64,000 nucleotides of DNA from Centrapalus pauciflorus (lineage: Eukaryota; Streptophyta; Magnoliopsida; Asterales; Asteraceae). The notes below the pieces were generated by a model. The model was not told where the DNA came from. It made no database searches and was given only the letters and a program-made list of their open reading frames with translations. Where the stretch lies: assembly GCA_020465985.1 (NCBI GenBank), contig JAANYP010006367.1, positions 42,501 through 106,500 of the forward strand, read 5' to 3'. The translations under genes were made by a program, and so were the position numbers. Below, one piece after another: positions 1-11,632 of this stretch. How positions within the stretch are numbered: the first letter of the stretch is position 1; each line of letters starts with the position of its first letter.

Positions 1-616
1 TTGATTGTGTAAATCAATGTTTTCAAAATGTATGGTTTTATTTCTTGTTTTTTTAATCATAAATGATCAAGAAAGTAGACGGAAGACGATGGGTTAACTA
101 CCATTACTTGTAGAGCTCATCTCGTTTGATCATTCTGGTTTGTTGGATTTTACTGGAGACAACGAGTGAAAAAGTCAGTGATTTTCTAATCTTGATTGAT
201 TATGTAACTTTGTATATAGATTTTAAAACAATTGGCATTTATAAATCGTGACATATCTTAGTAGAATTTAGTGTAATCCATATTTAAGCACATGTGCCTC
301 ACTTTTATAATGCTACCAGACCGATGTTTTGGGTATTATTGGATAGAATCATAGAAATAGCTCATGAACATTATATATTTTTGGAGATAGTAGTTTTATT
401 CATGTGGTCTTTTAGCAATGAAATGGTTTGGTCTTTGTTTAATTTATACAATGATTAGTGCTTATAAACCTTACATTTGTGTGAATTTGAATGACCCTAA
501 TATATCTAAGGAGAAATAAATGTGTTTATTTAGAAATTTACTATGTTAAACATGCTTATTTCCCCAAGATATTGAGATGATTTTGAATAACCTAATATTC
601 CATATTTTATTTCCAC
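1..616. other. AT-rich intergenic, nothing recognised
   Basis: No open frame, repeat boundary or RNA gene could be supported here. The first 200 bases are slightly less AT-rich and could be the tail of a gene outside the window, but nothing in the sequence proves it. Confidence 0.5.
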
Positions 617-625
617 TTTGATAAG

Positions 626-1718
626 GAGTTATTTTCTAGACCATAGTGATTATCAAATTTATTTTCCAAATGATAGTACTTTCAAATTTAATTTACAAAA
701 GATAGTAGTTTTGATTTTAACTTAATTTTTTATCAAAAAATTATCATTTTCTTATTTTCTTCTTTCTCAACTTTTAATAAAAAACTAATCTTTATCAAAT
801 TTTATGAAAATACCAATTTTATAAATGAAACTTTACAAATTACCGATTTTATAAAATTATAAAATGAAACTTTGTAAAATATCATTTTTATAAATTGTTA
901 TAAAACTTTATAACACAAACTCAAACATTATGCATTAACTTTAAAAATAATAAATGAACCAATACAATAAGTTCAGAACGTAAAACTTCATTTGTAAATT
1001 TACAACATTAGTCAAGTACATTTAAAATTAACAAGGCTTAAACAAAATACCAATGAACAATTCACAAATATAAAAAACTTAAACAAATCATATTCGATCA
1101 ATCAACATAAACAAAAAGAAATTAAAATACTATAAGTATATACATCCAAATAATTCACTTGTCCAACATGTAAATTATTAAACGAGCAACAAATCCCAAA
1201 TACGTGTAATTAATTTAATATTCTAGTTTTGTTTTGATTGATCAAATATGATTTGTTTAAGTCTTTTTTAATACTTTTTAATTATTGGATTTTATTAAAT
1301 GCTTATGTGGATATTATTCATTTTAAATGCCAAAGATTAATGTTGGAATCTTAAAGGTAACTTTTTACGTTTTGAACTTATTGTATTGATTATTTTAAAG
1401 TTATTATTTAATATATGAGTTTGTGTTATAAAGTTTCGTAAAAGCTTATAAAAACCGGTATTTTATAAAGTTACATTTTTATAAAATCGATAATTTATAA
1501 AATTCCATTTCACGAAATTTGATTAATATTAATTTTTTTACAAAAGTAGAAAAACAAAAGACAACTTTTGGATTTAAAAGTTAAGTAAAATGATAAAAAC
1601 ATCATGTTTTAATAATCAAAACCAAACAACCATCTTTTGGTAATTAAAAATTAAAGTACTATCATTCATTCATTTGGGAAATAAAATTTCAAATCACTAT
1701 GTTTTGGTAAAGAACTCG
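626..1718. mobile_element. Large foldback element, Mutator-like
   Basis: The left arm (about 626-1110) is the inverted copy of the right arm (about 1230-1718), with a loop near 1115-1225. Matching blocks include ATAGTGATT followed by AAATTTTATTT-like sequence on both sides and, near the loop, AAACAAATCATATT..GATCAATCAA. The outer ends read GAGTTATTTTC and, inverted, GAGTTCTTTACC. They are flanked by near-identical 9-bp direct repeats, TTTGATAAG (617-625) and TTTGGTAAG (1719-1727). A 9-bp duplication with long inverted arms is the hallmark of Mutator-like elements. There is no coding capacity, so it is non-autonomous. The one-base mismatch and one unmatched base at the right edge suggest it is old. 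Confidence 0.65.
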
Positions 1719-2136
1719 TTTGGTAAGAGGGTGCTACATCATTTTTGAGACATAAACTAATCACATGTTAATAGTATCCATGGATATACCCAAGACAAGA
1801 AAATTAGATAACAACAAAAATATACAAAATGTATACATACACAATCATTACAACACTACGAAAAAGGTATTTTGTGACAAAAATATTGTTGCTAAGGTGC
1901 AAATGCCATTGCAAAAGATTTTCTGTGAAGACATCTTGTCGCCAAGAAACTCTTTGCGCGAAAAGGTCATCGCTAAAGGTCAGAGAACCTTCTGCGACAA
2001 CAATCTCGTCGCTAAAGGTATCACCAGTACAACTTTTTTATAAACTAAATTTAAATACAAAATTACGTGCATTTGCAAATAAACAGTTTACAAAGTTTGT
2101 TATACACCAAATGGTTTAATTAAAAACAAACAAATA

Positions 2137-2568
2137 TCAACTACCGGTAATCATCCAAGTACTCGTCATCATCGTTTCTGTCATCATCGTTCTCTGCATC
2201 ATCATAGTTTGTAGAATGAACAACCGGTTGAAAGTCAGGAACCCGGAAATTTGCATTTCGTAAGACATTATATAATGAACAAAGTTATGCGTTAAAATCC
2301 GCATGAAGAGCCGCATTATTTGCATCGAAACTTTGTTACACTTGACGTCTTGTGAATACTTTTTTTGTGGTTGAGAGCTCGAAGAAGAAGCAAAACCGGC
2401 TACCTTTCTACCCCGTCCACGATTGTGGTCCCAACGTTCTCCCAATACTTCTTGCAAGATATGTTGATCATTTATGGGATTTGAACTTCGACTTGGTTTT
2501 GCTGAAGTTGCTTCATTTGTTGTTGTAGAATTATAAGAATAAGAATAAAAATTGTTATTTACAAACAT
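2137..2568 (-). pseudogene. Remnant of En/Spm-type plant transposase C-terminus
   Basis: The open frame gives 143 residues. Residues 38-60 read EVLGERWDHNRGRGRKVAG followed by a serine/glutamine-rich stretch. This resembles the conserved C-terminal EVLG.R.GH.RG.GR segment of plant Ptta/En/Spm transposase proteins, as known from the family. The rest is low-complexity and has no other recognisable domain; the last 40 residues (repeated M-T codons) look like degenerate sequence. Its position inside a CACTA element fits. The rest of the transposase is missing, so it cannot be functional. The similarity is judged by eye and an unrelated frame remains possible. Confidence 0.5.
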
Positions 2569-3377
2569 CAGAAAATCTTAAAAAAAATAAAAATAGTATT
2601 TATTACATAAAGCCTTTTGACTAAACATAATATATTAATCGAAAAATTTAAAATTTTGATAGCATAACTGTTATAAAATGGACAATCCAATATTTTACAT
2701 GTATAAAATTAGTATTTAATGTTACTTAAGTTCCAAACAAATCAAAATATAGACACACTATCACATCTATAATTTATCAACTAGACTAACTTAATAACCA
2801 AATTAATCTATAAATACAAACTATCATATCAAGATATAGACACACAAATAATTATTTTACATTTTTTTATTAATATATAAGTGACATCACCTAAGAAGAA
2901 GTAACAACGCCGGATTGGTCGATCGGAGATGCAGGTAGGTAGAGTGGCGTCGTTAAAACTTAATATAGAATAAGATGAAAAAGTAAGTAGTTGACGGATG
3001 AAAGGGGTATAATGTAATTAATCTTTTGCGACGACACCTATATTGTCATAGATGCCAAGACACGACGTTGTTTAACTACACCAGCAAAATAAATATCCAA
3101 TATCGTATTAACAACGACGACATGTCATCGCCGATAAAGAACCTTATCATAGCAGAAATCCCAAAATTAATGGTGGCTTTTTCACCGCTTAAAATAGAAT
3201 TTTGGTGTCAAAAAAATAAAAAAAAAATTATTCATGTATTGGTGACGACTTTGTTGTTGCGAAAAGTTAAAAATAAATTCTGCGGAAAGTCAAAAAAGAG
3301 ACTATTTTGTTGCTTGTGGTCTTGGCGACCACAATAGTGTCGTAGAAAGTTTTCGTCAATTTTTCTTCCTTTCTTGT

Positions 3378-3980
3378 TAGGGGTGTTATTCGGGCGGGTT
3401 AAATGAGTTTTGGGTTATTCGGGTATGAGGGTATATGTTAACTACCCGAACCCGAACCAAATAAGAGAATGAGTTAATCGGTTTTGAGTTAAATGGGTAT
3501 CGGATTATTCGGTTTGGGTTAAATGAGTTAATCGGTTTTAATATAAAAATAGAATCCACTATAAAATGGTTTAAATGAGTTAAATGGGTTGGGTAAACTG
3601 GGTAGAACGAGTTAAACGGGTTAAAAAGTTTAAAGTTAAGTATTTAAATATTTATATTCTATATATGGGGAACCGTGGAAGAGTCAAAAAGAGACGTGTT
3701 TTTAGTTTGTTAAAAATAAAAACCTACATCTTTATTATAATAGACGCAATATGCCAAAATGGGATAATATATTATTATTAATAATTTTTTAATTATTGAT
3801 ATATGGGTTATTTGGGTAACCCGATTTTTTTGCTTCCCACCTGATACCCGAACCGAAAACCTTATTCGGTTATCATTTAACCCGATAACAAACTCGAAAA
3901 CCGAATAACCCGACCCATTTAACCCGAATAAGGTTCGGTTCGGGTGGGTTATTCGGGTTCGGTTATTTTGCACACCCCTA
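3378..3980. mobile_element. hAT-type MITE nested in the CACTA right end
   Basis: The element is 603 bp, starts TAGGGGTGT and ends ACACCCCTA. It is flanked by a perfect 8-bp duplication, TTTCTTGT, at 3370-3377 and 3981-3988. TAGGGGTG termini and an 8-bp duplication are diagnostic of the hAT superfamily. The interior is built of GGGTTATTCGGG-like motifs that are inverted on the right side (CCCGAATAACCCG), giving a strong foldback. No coding potential. Confidence 0.9.
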
Positions 3981-4270
3981 TTTCTTGTAGTGCCAGTCAA
4001 ATAAGCTTTTTTTTTTTGAATTTTAAATATCTAAAAATTTAAAATCATTTCTAAAATATAAAAGGGAATTTTAAATATAAAAGTTTAAAGTTTAAGGATG
4101 TTTGTTCCATAATATGAAATTTATAAAATTTAATATGTTTTAATTATGATATTGAATTAAACGTATAAAATCTTAGACAAATTAAAGTATTAAAATTAAT
4201 ATATCAAAAAGACAATCGTGCTATTTAAAATTAGGGTTTTAGGAGCCAAGGAAGTATGAGGATTTAAGAT

Positions 4271-4446
4271 GAGTACAATTATATATGCAAACTCCTTCAA
4301 TTGCTAATCACACATCCTATTTCTTAATAATGAGAGAAGATTAACTTTTAATAATTGAGTCTCACGTTATTAACAAAAATCATGTGAGTAAAGGGGTATG
4401 TGATTAGTAAAAATTAAGGAGAGGATGTGTACATATAGCAATGTCC
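4271..4446. mobile_element. Short MITE with 8-bp target duplication
   Basis: A 176-bp element begins GAGTACAATTATATATGC and ends, read inverted, GGACATTGCTATATGTAC. It contains an internal inverted pair around CTAATCACA(C). It is flanked by the perfect direct repeat TTTAAGAT at 4263-4270 and 4447-4454. The 8-bp duplication suggests a hAT-type element. Confidence 0.6.
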
Positions 4447-4972
4447 TTTAAGATTTAGGAATGCCTTTTGAAACTACTAGAAATAGGATCTTAAAACATG
4501 TGATTTTTTCTTTAATAAAACAATCTTAATTTTTCAAAAGAAAATTTTCCAAACAAATAATGACCTTATGAAAGAACTTCTTTAATATCGAAAATTAATC
4601 TTTAAAGTTTTAAAACACTATGTACGTATAAATAGGTGAAGATGCTAACACTAATATTGGGTCAAAATAACTATATGACATGTGAACTACTATGAAGCTA
4701 GTAGGTACTAAGAATGATTAGTAAATTAAATTATAATCAAATAAGAAAGAATATTAAATATAAAAGATTTTTTTCACGAGCAATAGAGATTAAAGAAAAT
4801 GGTTTTTGTTTTTCAATTAAACTTATTTACCCTTATGAATTAAATGCTTCCTCTCATGCATGGAGTTATATATACTATACTGATTATTGGAAGTTGTACG
4901 AATTTCATATATATGACATTCCTCCACTATTCTCCATGATTTAAGGTACATGTTTAAAACTATAGAACTAGA

Positions 4973-5178
4973 CGTGACGATTTTGATCCAACGGGTCAAA
5001 CGGTGGGACGAATAAATATATCTATAGTAAAACTTAAATTTAAACATAATTTTTTTAAATGAAAATTATAAAACAGTGTTTTAACAAATTGTTCTTTGAA
5101 TTTTTTTTTTTTAATTATGTAAATTTATTACTTTTGATCGTCAACTTGTTTGTTTGAATGAACCAAAATTATCACCCC
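4973..5178. mobile_element. MITE, same family as 52914-53130
   Basis: It begins GTGACGATTTTGATCCAACGG and ends CCAAAATTATCACCCC, an imperfect inverted pair. The internal sequence matches the element in the PP2C intron (52914-53130), including AAAACAGTGT.TTAA and AAATTGTTCTTTGAA. A third, split copy lies at 26998-27086 plus 32271-32385. No clear target duplication is left here. Confidence 0.6.
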
Positions 5179-5179
5179 G

Positions 5180-6323
5180 TTATACAGTTGTGTATAACCC
5201 AAGTTGAATAACCCACCTCGTTACGTGGTAAATTTTAACTTTTAACACAAAATGTGTTATAAGTTTTAATATACATTATGATGCCTTGACATACATACAT
5301 TTTGGATGTTTGCTTGTCTTATTTTCATTTGAATGAATGTACTACGTAAACCGCCTTTTCTATTTGTTTTAATGAAACCGATGGCGAGAGACCTTGCTTG
5401 TCATCGAAAAACTATTGACAAACATTTATCCGACACTATTATACGTTGTTTGTTGGTTTAAAAAAGTCCCAACAAAGGGGAGTGAGTTATCAAGTGCCAC
5501 ACATACCTTTCTACCACGCGGGTCACTCTACTATATATCCACAACGTGGACTTCCATGTGTATCGACTCGGACCATAAGCATATAGATACAGTTAAATGG
5601 ATAGAATAAAACTAAAAAGAAAAAAACAAACAAAATTGAACAAGATAGAGAACAGATTAATTATAAGAGATTCTAATTTCTAAAAACTCATTGTCGAGGT
5701 CGTCCATATAGGATTCATGAGGGGTCTAAATGAACCTTGTTGCATATATGGACATATGAAATGGTCACATGTAATTAATTGACATCGATTTCCAAAATTT
5801 CAAGAAAACAATGACAGAAATTACAAAAATAAATGAATACTTCATTTCTCGTGTAGTTGTCCCTTTAAAACTTACATATATAAGATAGACCATCGACGAT
5901 TAAGATGGGCGGGCCGGGTGGACCACGTACGTACCCGACATCTACATGTGAAATAATACACATAACCTTTACCTTACAAATACATATATGTATGTCTTCA
6001 AGCTTGACGAATTCACCAATTGTCTCTAAATCAGTAACCCCACATGTCTTATGTGTTCTATTACCAAATTTCTTCATACGTCTAATTTAAAGATTATCAA
6101 TCAATATTAAATATATATACTTGGATGCATAAATATGAATAGGGGACATGATTTTGTGAAATATAACAGTAAAATAAAGTCACATTCTTAAAATGGTTAA
6201 AGTAAACTTTTTTTATAGTTGAATATAGTCAAATTAATATAACCTTATGTTTATTTTTGTTCATATTAAGTAATTAATCACTTAATTAATTCTTATACTT
6301 AAATGTGTTTGGGATTATGTTTT
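5180..6323. other. AT-rich intergenic, nothing recognised
   Basis: Several short open frames occur, none with codon structure or motifs I recognise. No repeat boundaries or RNA genes are visible. Confidence 0.4.
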
Positions 6324-6326
6324 CTT

Positions 6327-6801
6327 AACTATAAGAAAAGTGTCATTTAGTGACACACACTTTTAATGACACAAAAATAAGTGTCACTATAACTTACTTT
6401 TAGTGACACTTATGAAAAAGTGTAGGTATAGATCAATCTTTTACCCACACTTTTTCTAAATTATTGACACAAACACATACATTTTTAGTCACTATATATC
6501 AATACTCACTCCACTTTTACCCACTCTTTTTGTTGTAAAAAAAGTGTCACTATAGGTATCAAAATCTTTTACCTACACAACAAAAAGAGTGAGTAAAAGT
6601 GGAGTGGGTATAGATATATAGTGACTAAAAATATATGTGGGTATAGCCCTCAAGTATTTGTGACAAAATTTGTTGTGTCACTAATTTAGATTAAGTGTAG
6701 ATAAAAGATTACTCTATACATACACTTTTCCATAAGTGTCACTAAAAGTAAGATATAGTGACACTTCTTTTGTGTCACTAAAAGGCACTTTTCTTGTAGT
6801 G
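6327..6801. mobile_element. CACTA-type MITE
   Basis: The right end, read inverted, is CACTACAAGAAAAGTG and the left end is AACTATAAGAAAAGTG, the same terminus with the first base changed. A 3-bp duplication, CTT, flanks it (6324-6326 and 6802-6804), as expected for CACTA elements. The interior is a near-perfect palindrome made of repeated AGTGACAC motifs and a long inverted pair around ACTCACTCCACTTTTACC (about 6505-6620). The element is 475 bp with no coding capacity. Confidence 0.85.
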
Positions 6802-6917
6802 CTTGGTGTATCACATTTTGAAAACGTAAATAATCACAATCAAATGTTTAATGAATAAAAAAGATAAAAATGATATTTATATTAGATAAATAAGAAAATG
6901 TACTTTTGTGAAGAAAT

Positions 6918-7417
6918 GGTTAATATTGAAAAAACCTTACGAACTTTCATGAATTTATTGATTAAGTCATTGTGTTTTTTCCCGAATGTTTAAATCCTTA
7001 AACAATTTTTGTTTTATTCAAAACTATATATTTGACCTATTAGTATGCCACTAACCGGTAACGGTACAATGACCTAAACAATATAAAAGAAAGTTCAGTG
7101 ACTTAATCGTAAAAACTGAAAAAAAAAAAGTTGTTTTTTTAATAATAAATTATTCAAGGAACTAATTGTTTTACCTGTTAAGTAGGTAGCATGTTAAAAA
7201 TATATAGTTTTGAACCGTAAAAATTGAAAAAGAAAGTTAGTTTTTTAATAAAAATTATTCGAGAATCTAATTATTTTATCTGTTAAGTAGGTAGCAGGTT
7301 AAAAATGTATAGTTTTGAATAAGATAAACTTTGTTTAAGGACTTAAATACTCGGGAAAAAATTCAGTGACTTAATAGATAATTACATGAAAGTCCGTGAG
7401 TTTTTTTAATACTAACC
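6918..7417. mobile_element. Foldback element with internal direct repeats
   Basis: The left end (GGTTAATATTGAAAAAACC) is inverted at the right end (AATACTAACC preceded by a T-run). Matching arms continue through CTTTCATG, the stretch meaning 'aagtcactg' and TTAAGGACTTAAA-like sequence. Between the arms two direct copies of about 100 bp (7130-7220 and 7236-7320) share CTGTTAAGTAGGTAGCA. No target duplication is clear. Confidence 0.55.
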
Positions 7418-7458
7418 CAAAAAAAAAAAAAATTTAAAGTTTGATTTGTTTTTTTAAT

Positions 7459-7760
7459 GGGTTTATTATGAAAAAAACATGTTTTCACGTTTTTTGCGTT
7501 TTCGTCCCTCCATGTTATTTTTTCCATCAAAAACCTTAAATCATTTTTTTAATTTTTGGTTTAGTGAAATTTGGACATTAGACCCCAGTCATAATTTGTG
7601 AACCGAGTTTTTAAAAACTAAAAAACCGGAATCTAATGTCCAAATTTCATTAAACCAAAAAGATAAAAATAATTTGAGGTTTTTTATAAAAAAAAATAAC
7701 ATTGAGGGACGAAAACGCAAAAAATATGAAAACATGTTGGTTTTTTTTCATAATAAACCC
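7459..7760. mobile_element. Mutator-like MITE
   Basis: A 302-bp element begins GGGTTTATTATGAAAAAAAC and ends with the inverted copy. The arms are long (over 120 bp, including GCGTTTTCGTCCCTC and its inverse). It is flanked by a perfect 9-bp duplication TTTTTTAAT (7450-7458 and 7761-7769), the Mutator hallmark. No coding capacity. Confidence 0.85.
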
Positions 7761-7769
7761 TTTTTTAAT

Positions 7770-8180
7770 TGCTTAACTAGTCACCCTTTAGAAAAAACAT
7801 AATTATATACTTTGCAAACATAAACTTGAACACTCATGTTGTATTTATTTAATAAATTAGACTTACGGTATTACACTTTTACCTAAAATATTTTGGTTGG
7901 CATGATGACATGACCATACATATTTTAGAGGCATGAGGTTTGATTTGATTTATCATAGAAATGAGGAGGGAATTGAGTAGATGATGAAATAAGGGAACTT
8001 TTATCAAGAAAATGGTGAACTTATATGAAAATGGTCAATCAAAAAGGCTCGACTTTGGCACATCAATTAGACAAGTGAAAGATTGCCCAATATTTGCTAT
8101 CATTGCATTAACAGAGTAGAGACACAAATATGAATTATTTTATGGGAGAGAAAAACTAATCAACATCAAAGTATAAGAGG
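7770..8180. other. AT-rich intergenic, nothing recognised
   Basis: No gene, repeat boundary or RNA gene could be supported. Confidence 0.4.
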
Positions 8181-8184
8181 CTGC

Positions 8185-8185
8185 G

Positions 8186-8210
<25 letters not shown>
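8185..8210. repeat. (CT)n microsatellite
   Basis: About ten CT units followed by a T-run. Confidence 0.9.
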
Positions 8211-8216
<6 letters not shown>

Positions 8217-8700
8217 AATCTCTTTTCTATATAACTCAGGGTCACGTTAAATTTTCTCTTTCAATCTTTCTCACTTTTCTAAGTTAGAAATACCTACATT
8301 TCTAAACATTTTTATCTTTCTTTATTTTTTTTAAAAGAAATTTATTTTAATTAATAAAACAAATAAAACTAAAATAACTACTTTCATTAATATTTAAAAC
8401 TATTACATAATTAAAAATTACCTAATTAAAAATAAAAAATACATAACAATGAATAAAAGCTAAAATTACGAAATGAAAACTACGAAACTAACTACGATCA
8501 CAAAAACTAGATGAAGATTAAAAAGTACAATAACTTGTTGATTACGTTCACATTGTAAAAGAGGGTAAAATATAAAATTGAGAGGTGTATGAGAGTTTAA
8601 ATTGAAATAGAGAAATTTGAGAGTGTATAGTGTGAGGATGTAATGTATTGGGGTGAATTATTTACACAGTGAAATATTTGGTGAATTTTTTTTAATTAAA
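8210..8700 (-). mobile_element. Degenerate Harbinger-type element, relative of 10585-15073
   Basis: Read on the minus strand, about 8270-8480 matches the 3' non-coding end of the Harbinger-type element at 14820-15000. Shared pieces are TTTCGTAATTTTA, ATTATGTAATAGTTTTAAATATT, the AAGAAAGAT block and a GTTAAGAAATGTGGGTATTTC-like block, in the same order. No coding region survives here, so this is a deleted, non-autonomous copy. Its outer ends are uncertain. Confidence 0.4.
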
Positions 8701-9266
8701 TGGTCAAATGATCGTTAAGAGAGAAAAACAAACAAAACAAATGAAGTCGTTGAGTTGCAGCAAGACCGTGGAGAGGTGGAATAAAGCCGGGCTGTAAAAG
8801 GGGATGTTGTGACCGCCGGCCTCCAGCCCAGGTGGCAAGGCCGACACTCTTCGGCTTAGGTATACCTTTGCTCTAATGGTGAGGGAGTCGAACCAAATAT
8901 CTTCTTTGTATTGCAAATTATATCAGTTTTTTTCATGCTCTCGCTTCATTCAAATTAAGTCAAATTGAAAGACACATATCTCCAAATCATCCTAATATTT
9001 ATGCATCCAAATTACAACAACCTCTAGATGCCTATTTGAAATCCGGGAAGGGGGTGTGTGTTAGTATTTCTTTTCAGGACCGAACGCCACATGGGTCTTT
9101 CCGCGCACACGAATCTGGCCATTCCCTACCCTTTCCTCTAATAACATATGTATAAGTCGCAAAAACAATAAATTCGTATAACTTTGTATAAGTTATATAC
9201 ACCGCAAATTTAAAATTATCATGATAAACATGTAAACCGTTTATCATGATACCTATATTATATATA
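8701..9266. other. Intergenic with a small GC-richer patch
   Basis: 8730-8900 is noticeably richer in GC than its surroundings and contains, on the minus strand, a GGTTCGACTCC sequence like a tRNA/SINE B box. No matching A box or tail was found, so no SINE is called. Nothing else is recognised. Confidence 0.3.
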
Positions 9267-9493
9267 GAGGTGGGTTTAATGGAGAACCTCTATGCATCGA
9301 AGAACATTGGAGAACCACAATGCATCGCTAGAAAATCGTAATGCATCACGTAAAAATCGATGCATCACGCGGGAATTTGATGCATCACGTGGAAATAATG
9401 ATGCATCACGGGGGAATTGTGATGCATTGTGGTGGTGCATGGAGGTTCTTCAAGGTTATTCGACGCATGGAGGTTCTCCATTGAACTCATCCC
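9267..9493. repeat. ATGCATCAC-rich foldback repeat, copy 1
   Basis: It begins GAGGTGGGTTTAATGGAGAACC and ends GGTTCTCCATTGAACTCATCCC, an inverted pair. The interior holds a run of degenerate ATGCATCACGNGGAA units. A second copy with the same order of motifs lies at 28121-28322. Both sit beside TATATA tracts. The superfamily is not clear. Confidence 0.65.
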
Positions 9494-9945
9494 ATTATAA
9501 ATAAAACACTGAAATAGATCTTATATATTGGAATGTTAGGAAATCTCCATTTAAAGGGAAATCTTATATATATATCCTAGCTAAAATGCTAATGCAGGTA
9601 TTTACTAATTTGATTTAAATGTCACTTCAAAGTTGAGTACCAGATCTCACTTTTATATATCATTCAATTTCATTTAAACCATTTTAATTTGTCTGTTTTA
9701 TGAATGGAGATCAGTTTCAAGAAAATGGAAACCCTACTTTTATCAGTGTGGACATTTCTGTCTCCCTACTTCTACAATGACCTTTTCAATCAAACACCAA
9801 CTTGCTATATCATTTTTGAAAAATGCGATATCTGGTTATGATTTTTAATTATTAATTTATTTAGAAATATTAATGTGAACTTATTAATTTTCTTGTAATA
9901 ATCATACTAAGATGTATTTTAGATTTATTTTAGTATTTGTTACCT
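9494..9945. other. AT-rich intergenic, nothing recognised
   Basis: No coding frame, repeat boundary or RNA gene could be supported. Confidence 0.4.
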
Positions 9946-9954
9946 TTAATTATT

Positions 9955-10412
9955 GGGATAATTACTAAAATAGTCAAATCTCACACATTTATTCACTTTT
10001 TAGCCATTTTATATACATTTTACCAAAATAGCCACAATTTACGTGACCACATTTACGTGATAGCCATAATTTACGTGATTTGTACTTTTTTTTCATTTTT
10101 TAATGCATTACGTTACAAAAGGTGTTTGATCACGTAAATTGTTGTACTTGGTCACGTAAAGTGTGACAAGACATCCCACCAAACATTCATTGGGAATGAG
10201 CAAAAATGGTCACGTAAAGTACAACAATTTACGTGACCAGACACCTTTTGTAACTTAATGCATTAAAAAATGAAAAAAAAAATACAAATTACGTAAATTG
10301 TGGCTATCACGTAAATGTGGTAATGTAAAGTGTGGCTATTTTGGTATAATGTATATAAAGTGGCTAAAAAGTGAATAAATTTGTGAGATTTGGCTATTTT
10401 AGTAATTATCCC
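9955..10412. mobile_element. Mutator-like MITE
   Basis: A 458-bp element begins GGGATAATTACTAAAATAG and ends with the inverse CTATTTTAGTAATTATCCC. The arms extend for nearly 200 bp through repeated TTACGTGA motifs. It is flanked by a perfect 9-bp duplication TTAATTATT (9946-9954 and 10413-10421). Confidence 0.9.
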
Positions 10413-11632
10413 TTAATTATTTGATGAAATATTCAATTTATATGACTTTAAAGATTTGCACAACTAGTTATATATTTTTAACCTAATTAACTACCATTCA
10501 CTAAATGTATATGATACATTGCACATCCAATTAAATACATGTGATATATTGTGTGTGATTTTCCACTTAACTCACACACACTTAGAGAGAGAGGAGTACA
10601 CAAGCCGCGCCCATGCGGCTCCTCCACGTCAGCCCAACCTAGGCGGCTACACCACCCCCGCCCCCCGGCCCCGCCTAAATCCTTCCCCGGCCCGGCTCCC
10701 TCTCCCCGCTCCACCCCGCTCCCCTTGTTGTCGTTTTCTCCCCCCAACGGTCACTAGACCGTTTGAAAGTAAAAAAAAAAAAAATTTATTAATTTTTTTT
10801 CCCTATAAATATATCTTCACAACACATCCACTTTCACCACTTTCATCTCTTCCACACACTTTCATCTCTCAATCTCTATATTTTTTAAAGTCATGGATCG
10901 AAACACCGGCAAACAACCCGCCGCAAGTCGAAAACGCGGCAAACAACCGGCTTCTCAATCAAACCCTTCTTTCCGCCCACCGCAAAATTTTACGGATAAT
11001 TCGGCACCATACGTGCCACACTTTTCACCCCCCAATCCACAATATTACCAACCATCCCCACCCAATCCACAATATTACCAACCATCCACACCCAATCCGC
11101 AATATTTCTCGCGAGAATTTCACGAGGGTTTCGAACCATTTTCTTATCGGGACCCCGCATCTAGAAACGATGATGACGAGGAGACGGTACCCGAAACTCA
11201 GGTAAACACCGATTCCGACGATTCCGAGGAGGAGACGATTCCGGTAAACACCGCGGCAACCGGATCTACACGAAAGGGTCCAATGAAACCGAAAATGTGG
11301 ACCTCCATCGAAGAAAAGGCTTTGGCGGAAGCCTGGATCGATATTTCTGAAGATCCAACTACCGGAAATAATAAAAAAGGTTCAACTTTTTGGGGACGAA
11401 TCCTCGAAAATTTTGATAGACGAGTTGGTGGAACTAGCCGCACCACCCACCAACTTAATTCAAAGTGGAAAGACATGAACCGCAATTGTACAAAATTTGG
11501 CGGCATGTTTAACAACAATACGATGCAGCGACGGAGCGGGGAAAACGATTACGACGTTTTCACCAACACCCAAGAACAATACAAGACCCTCAATAAAGGT
11601 AAGCCGTTTCCACACCAATCGGCTTGGGAGGT

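Larger units (their letters stand above)
1854..3992. mobile_element. Non-autonomous CACTA (En/Spm) element
   Basis: The left end reads CACTACGAAAAAGG and the right end, read inverted, begins CACTACAAGAAA, the typical CACTA terminus. Subterminal regions on both sides carry short CGACGA/CGTCGCTAAAGG-type motifs (about 1940-2020 and 3025-3340), as expected for transposase binding regions in this superfamily. The 3-bp flanks are CAA and CCA, so the target duplication is not perfect. The interior keeps a remnant of a plant transposase (2137-2568, minus). A separate hAT MITE is inserted within the last 20 bp of the right end, so the original element was about 1.5 kb. Confidence 0.7.

Noticed and set aside
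3026..3337. 103-residue frame inside the CACTA element
   Set aside because: It lies in the subterminal repeat region, is low-complexity and matches no family known to me.
8704..8916. Possible SINE or gene fragment in a GC-richer patch
   Set aside because: Only a B-box-like sequence is present; no A box, tail or target duplication.
10519..11205. 228-residue frame overlapping the Harbinger gene
   Set aside because: It is out of frame with the Myb/SANT-like gene and shows no domain; a shadow frame.
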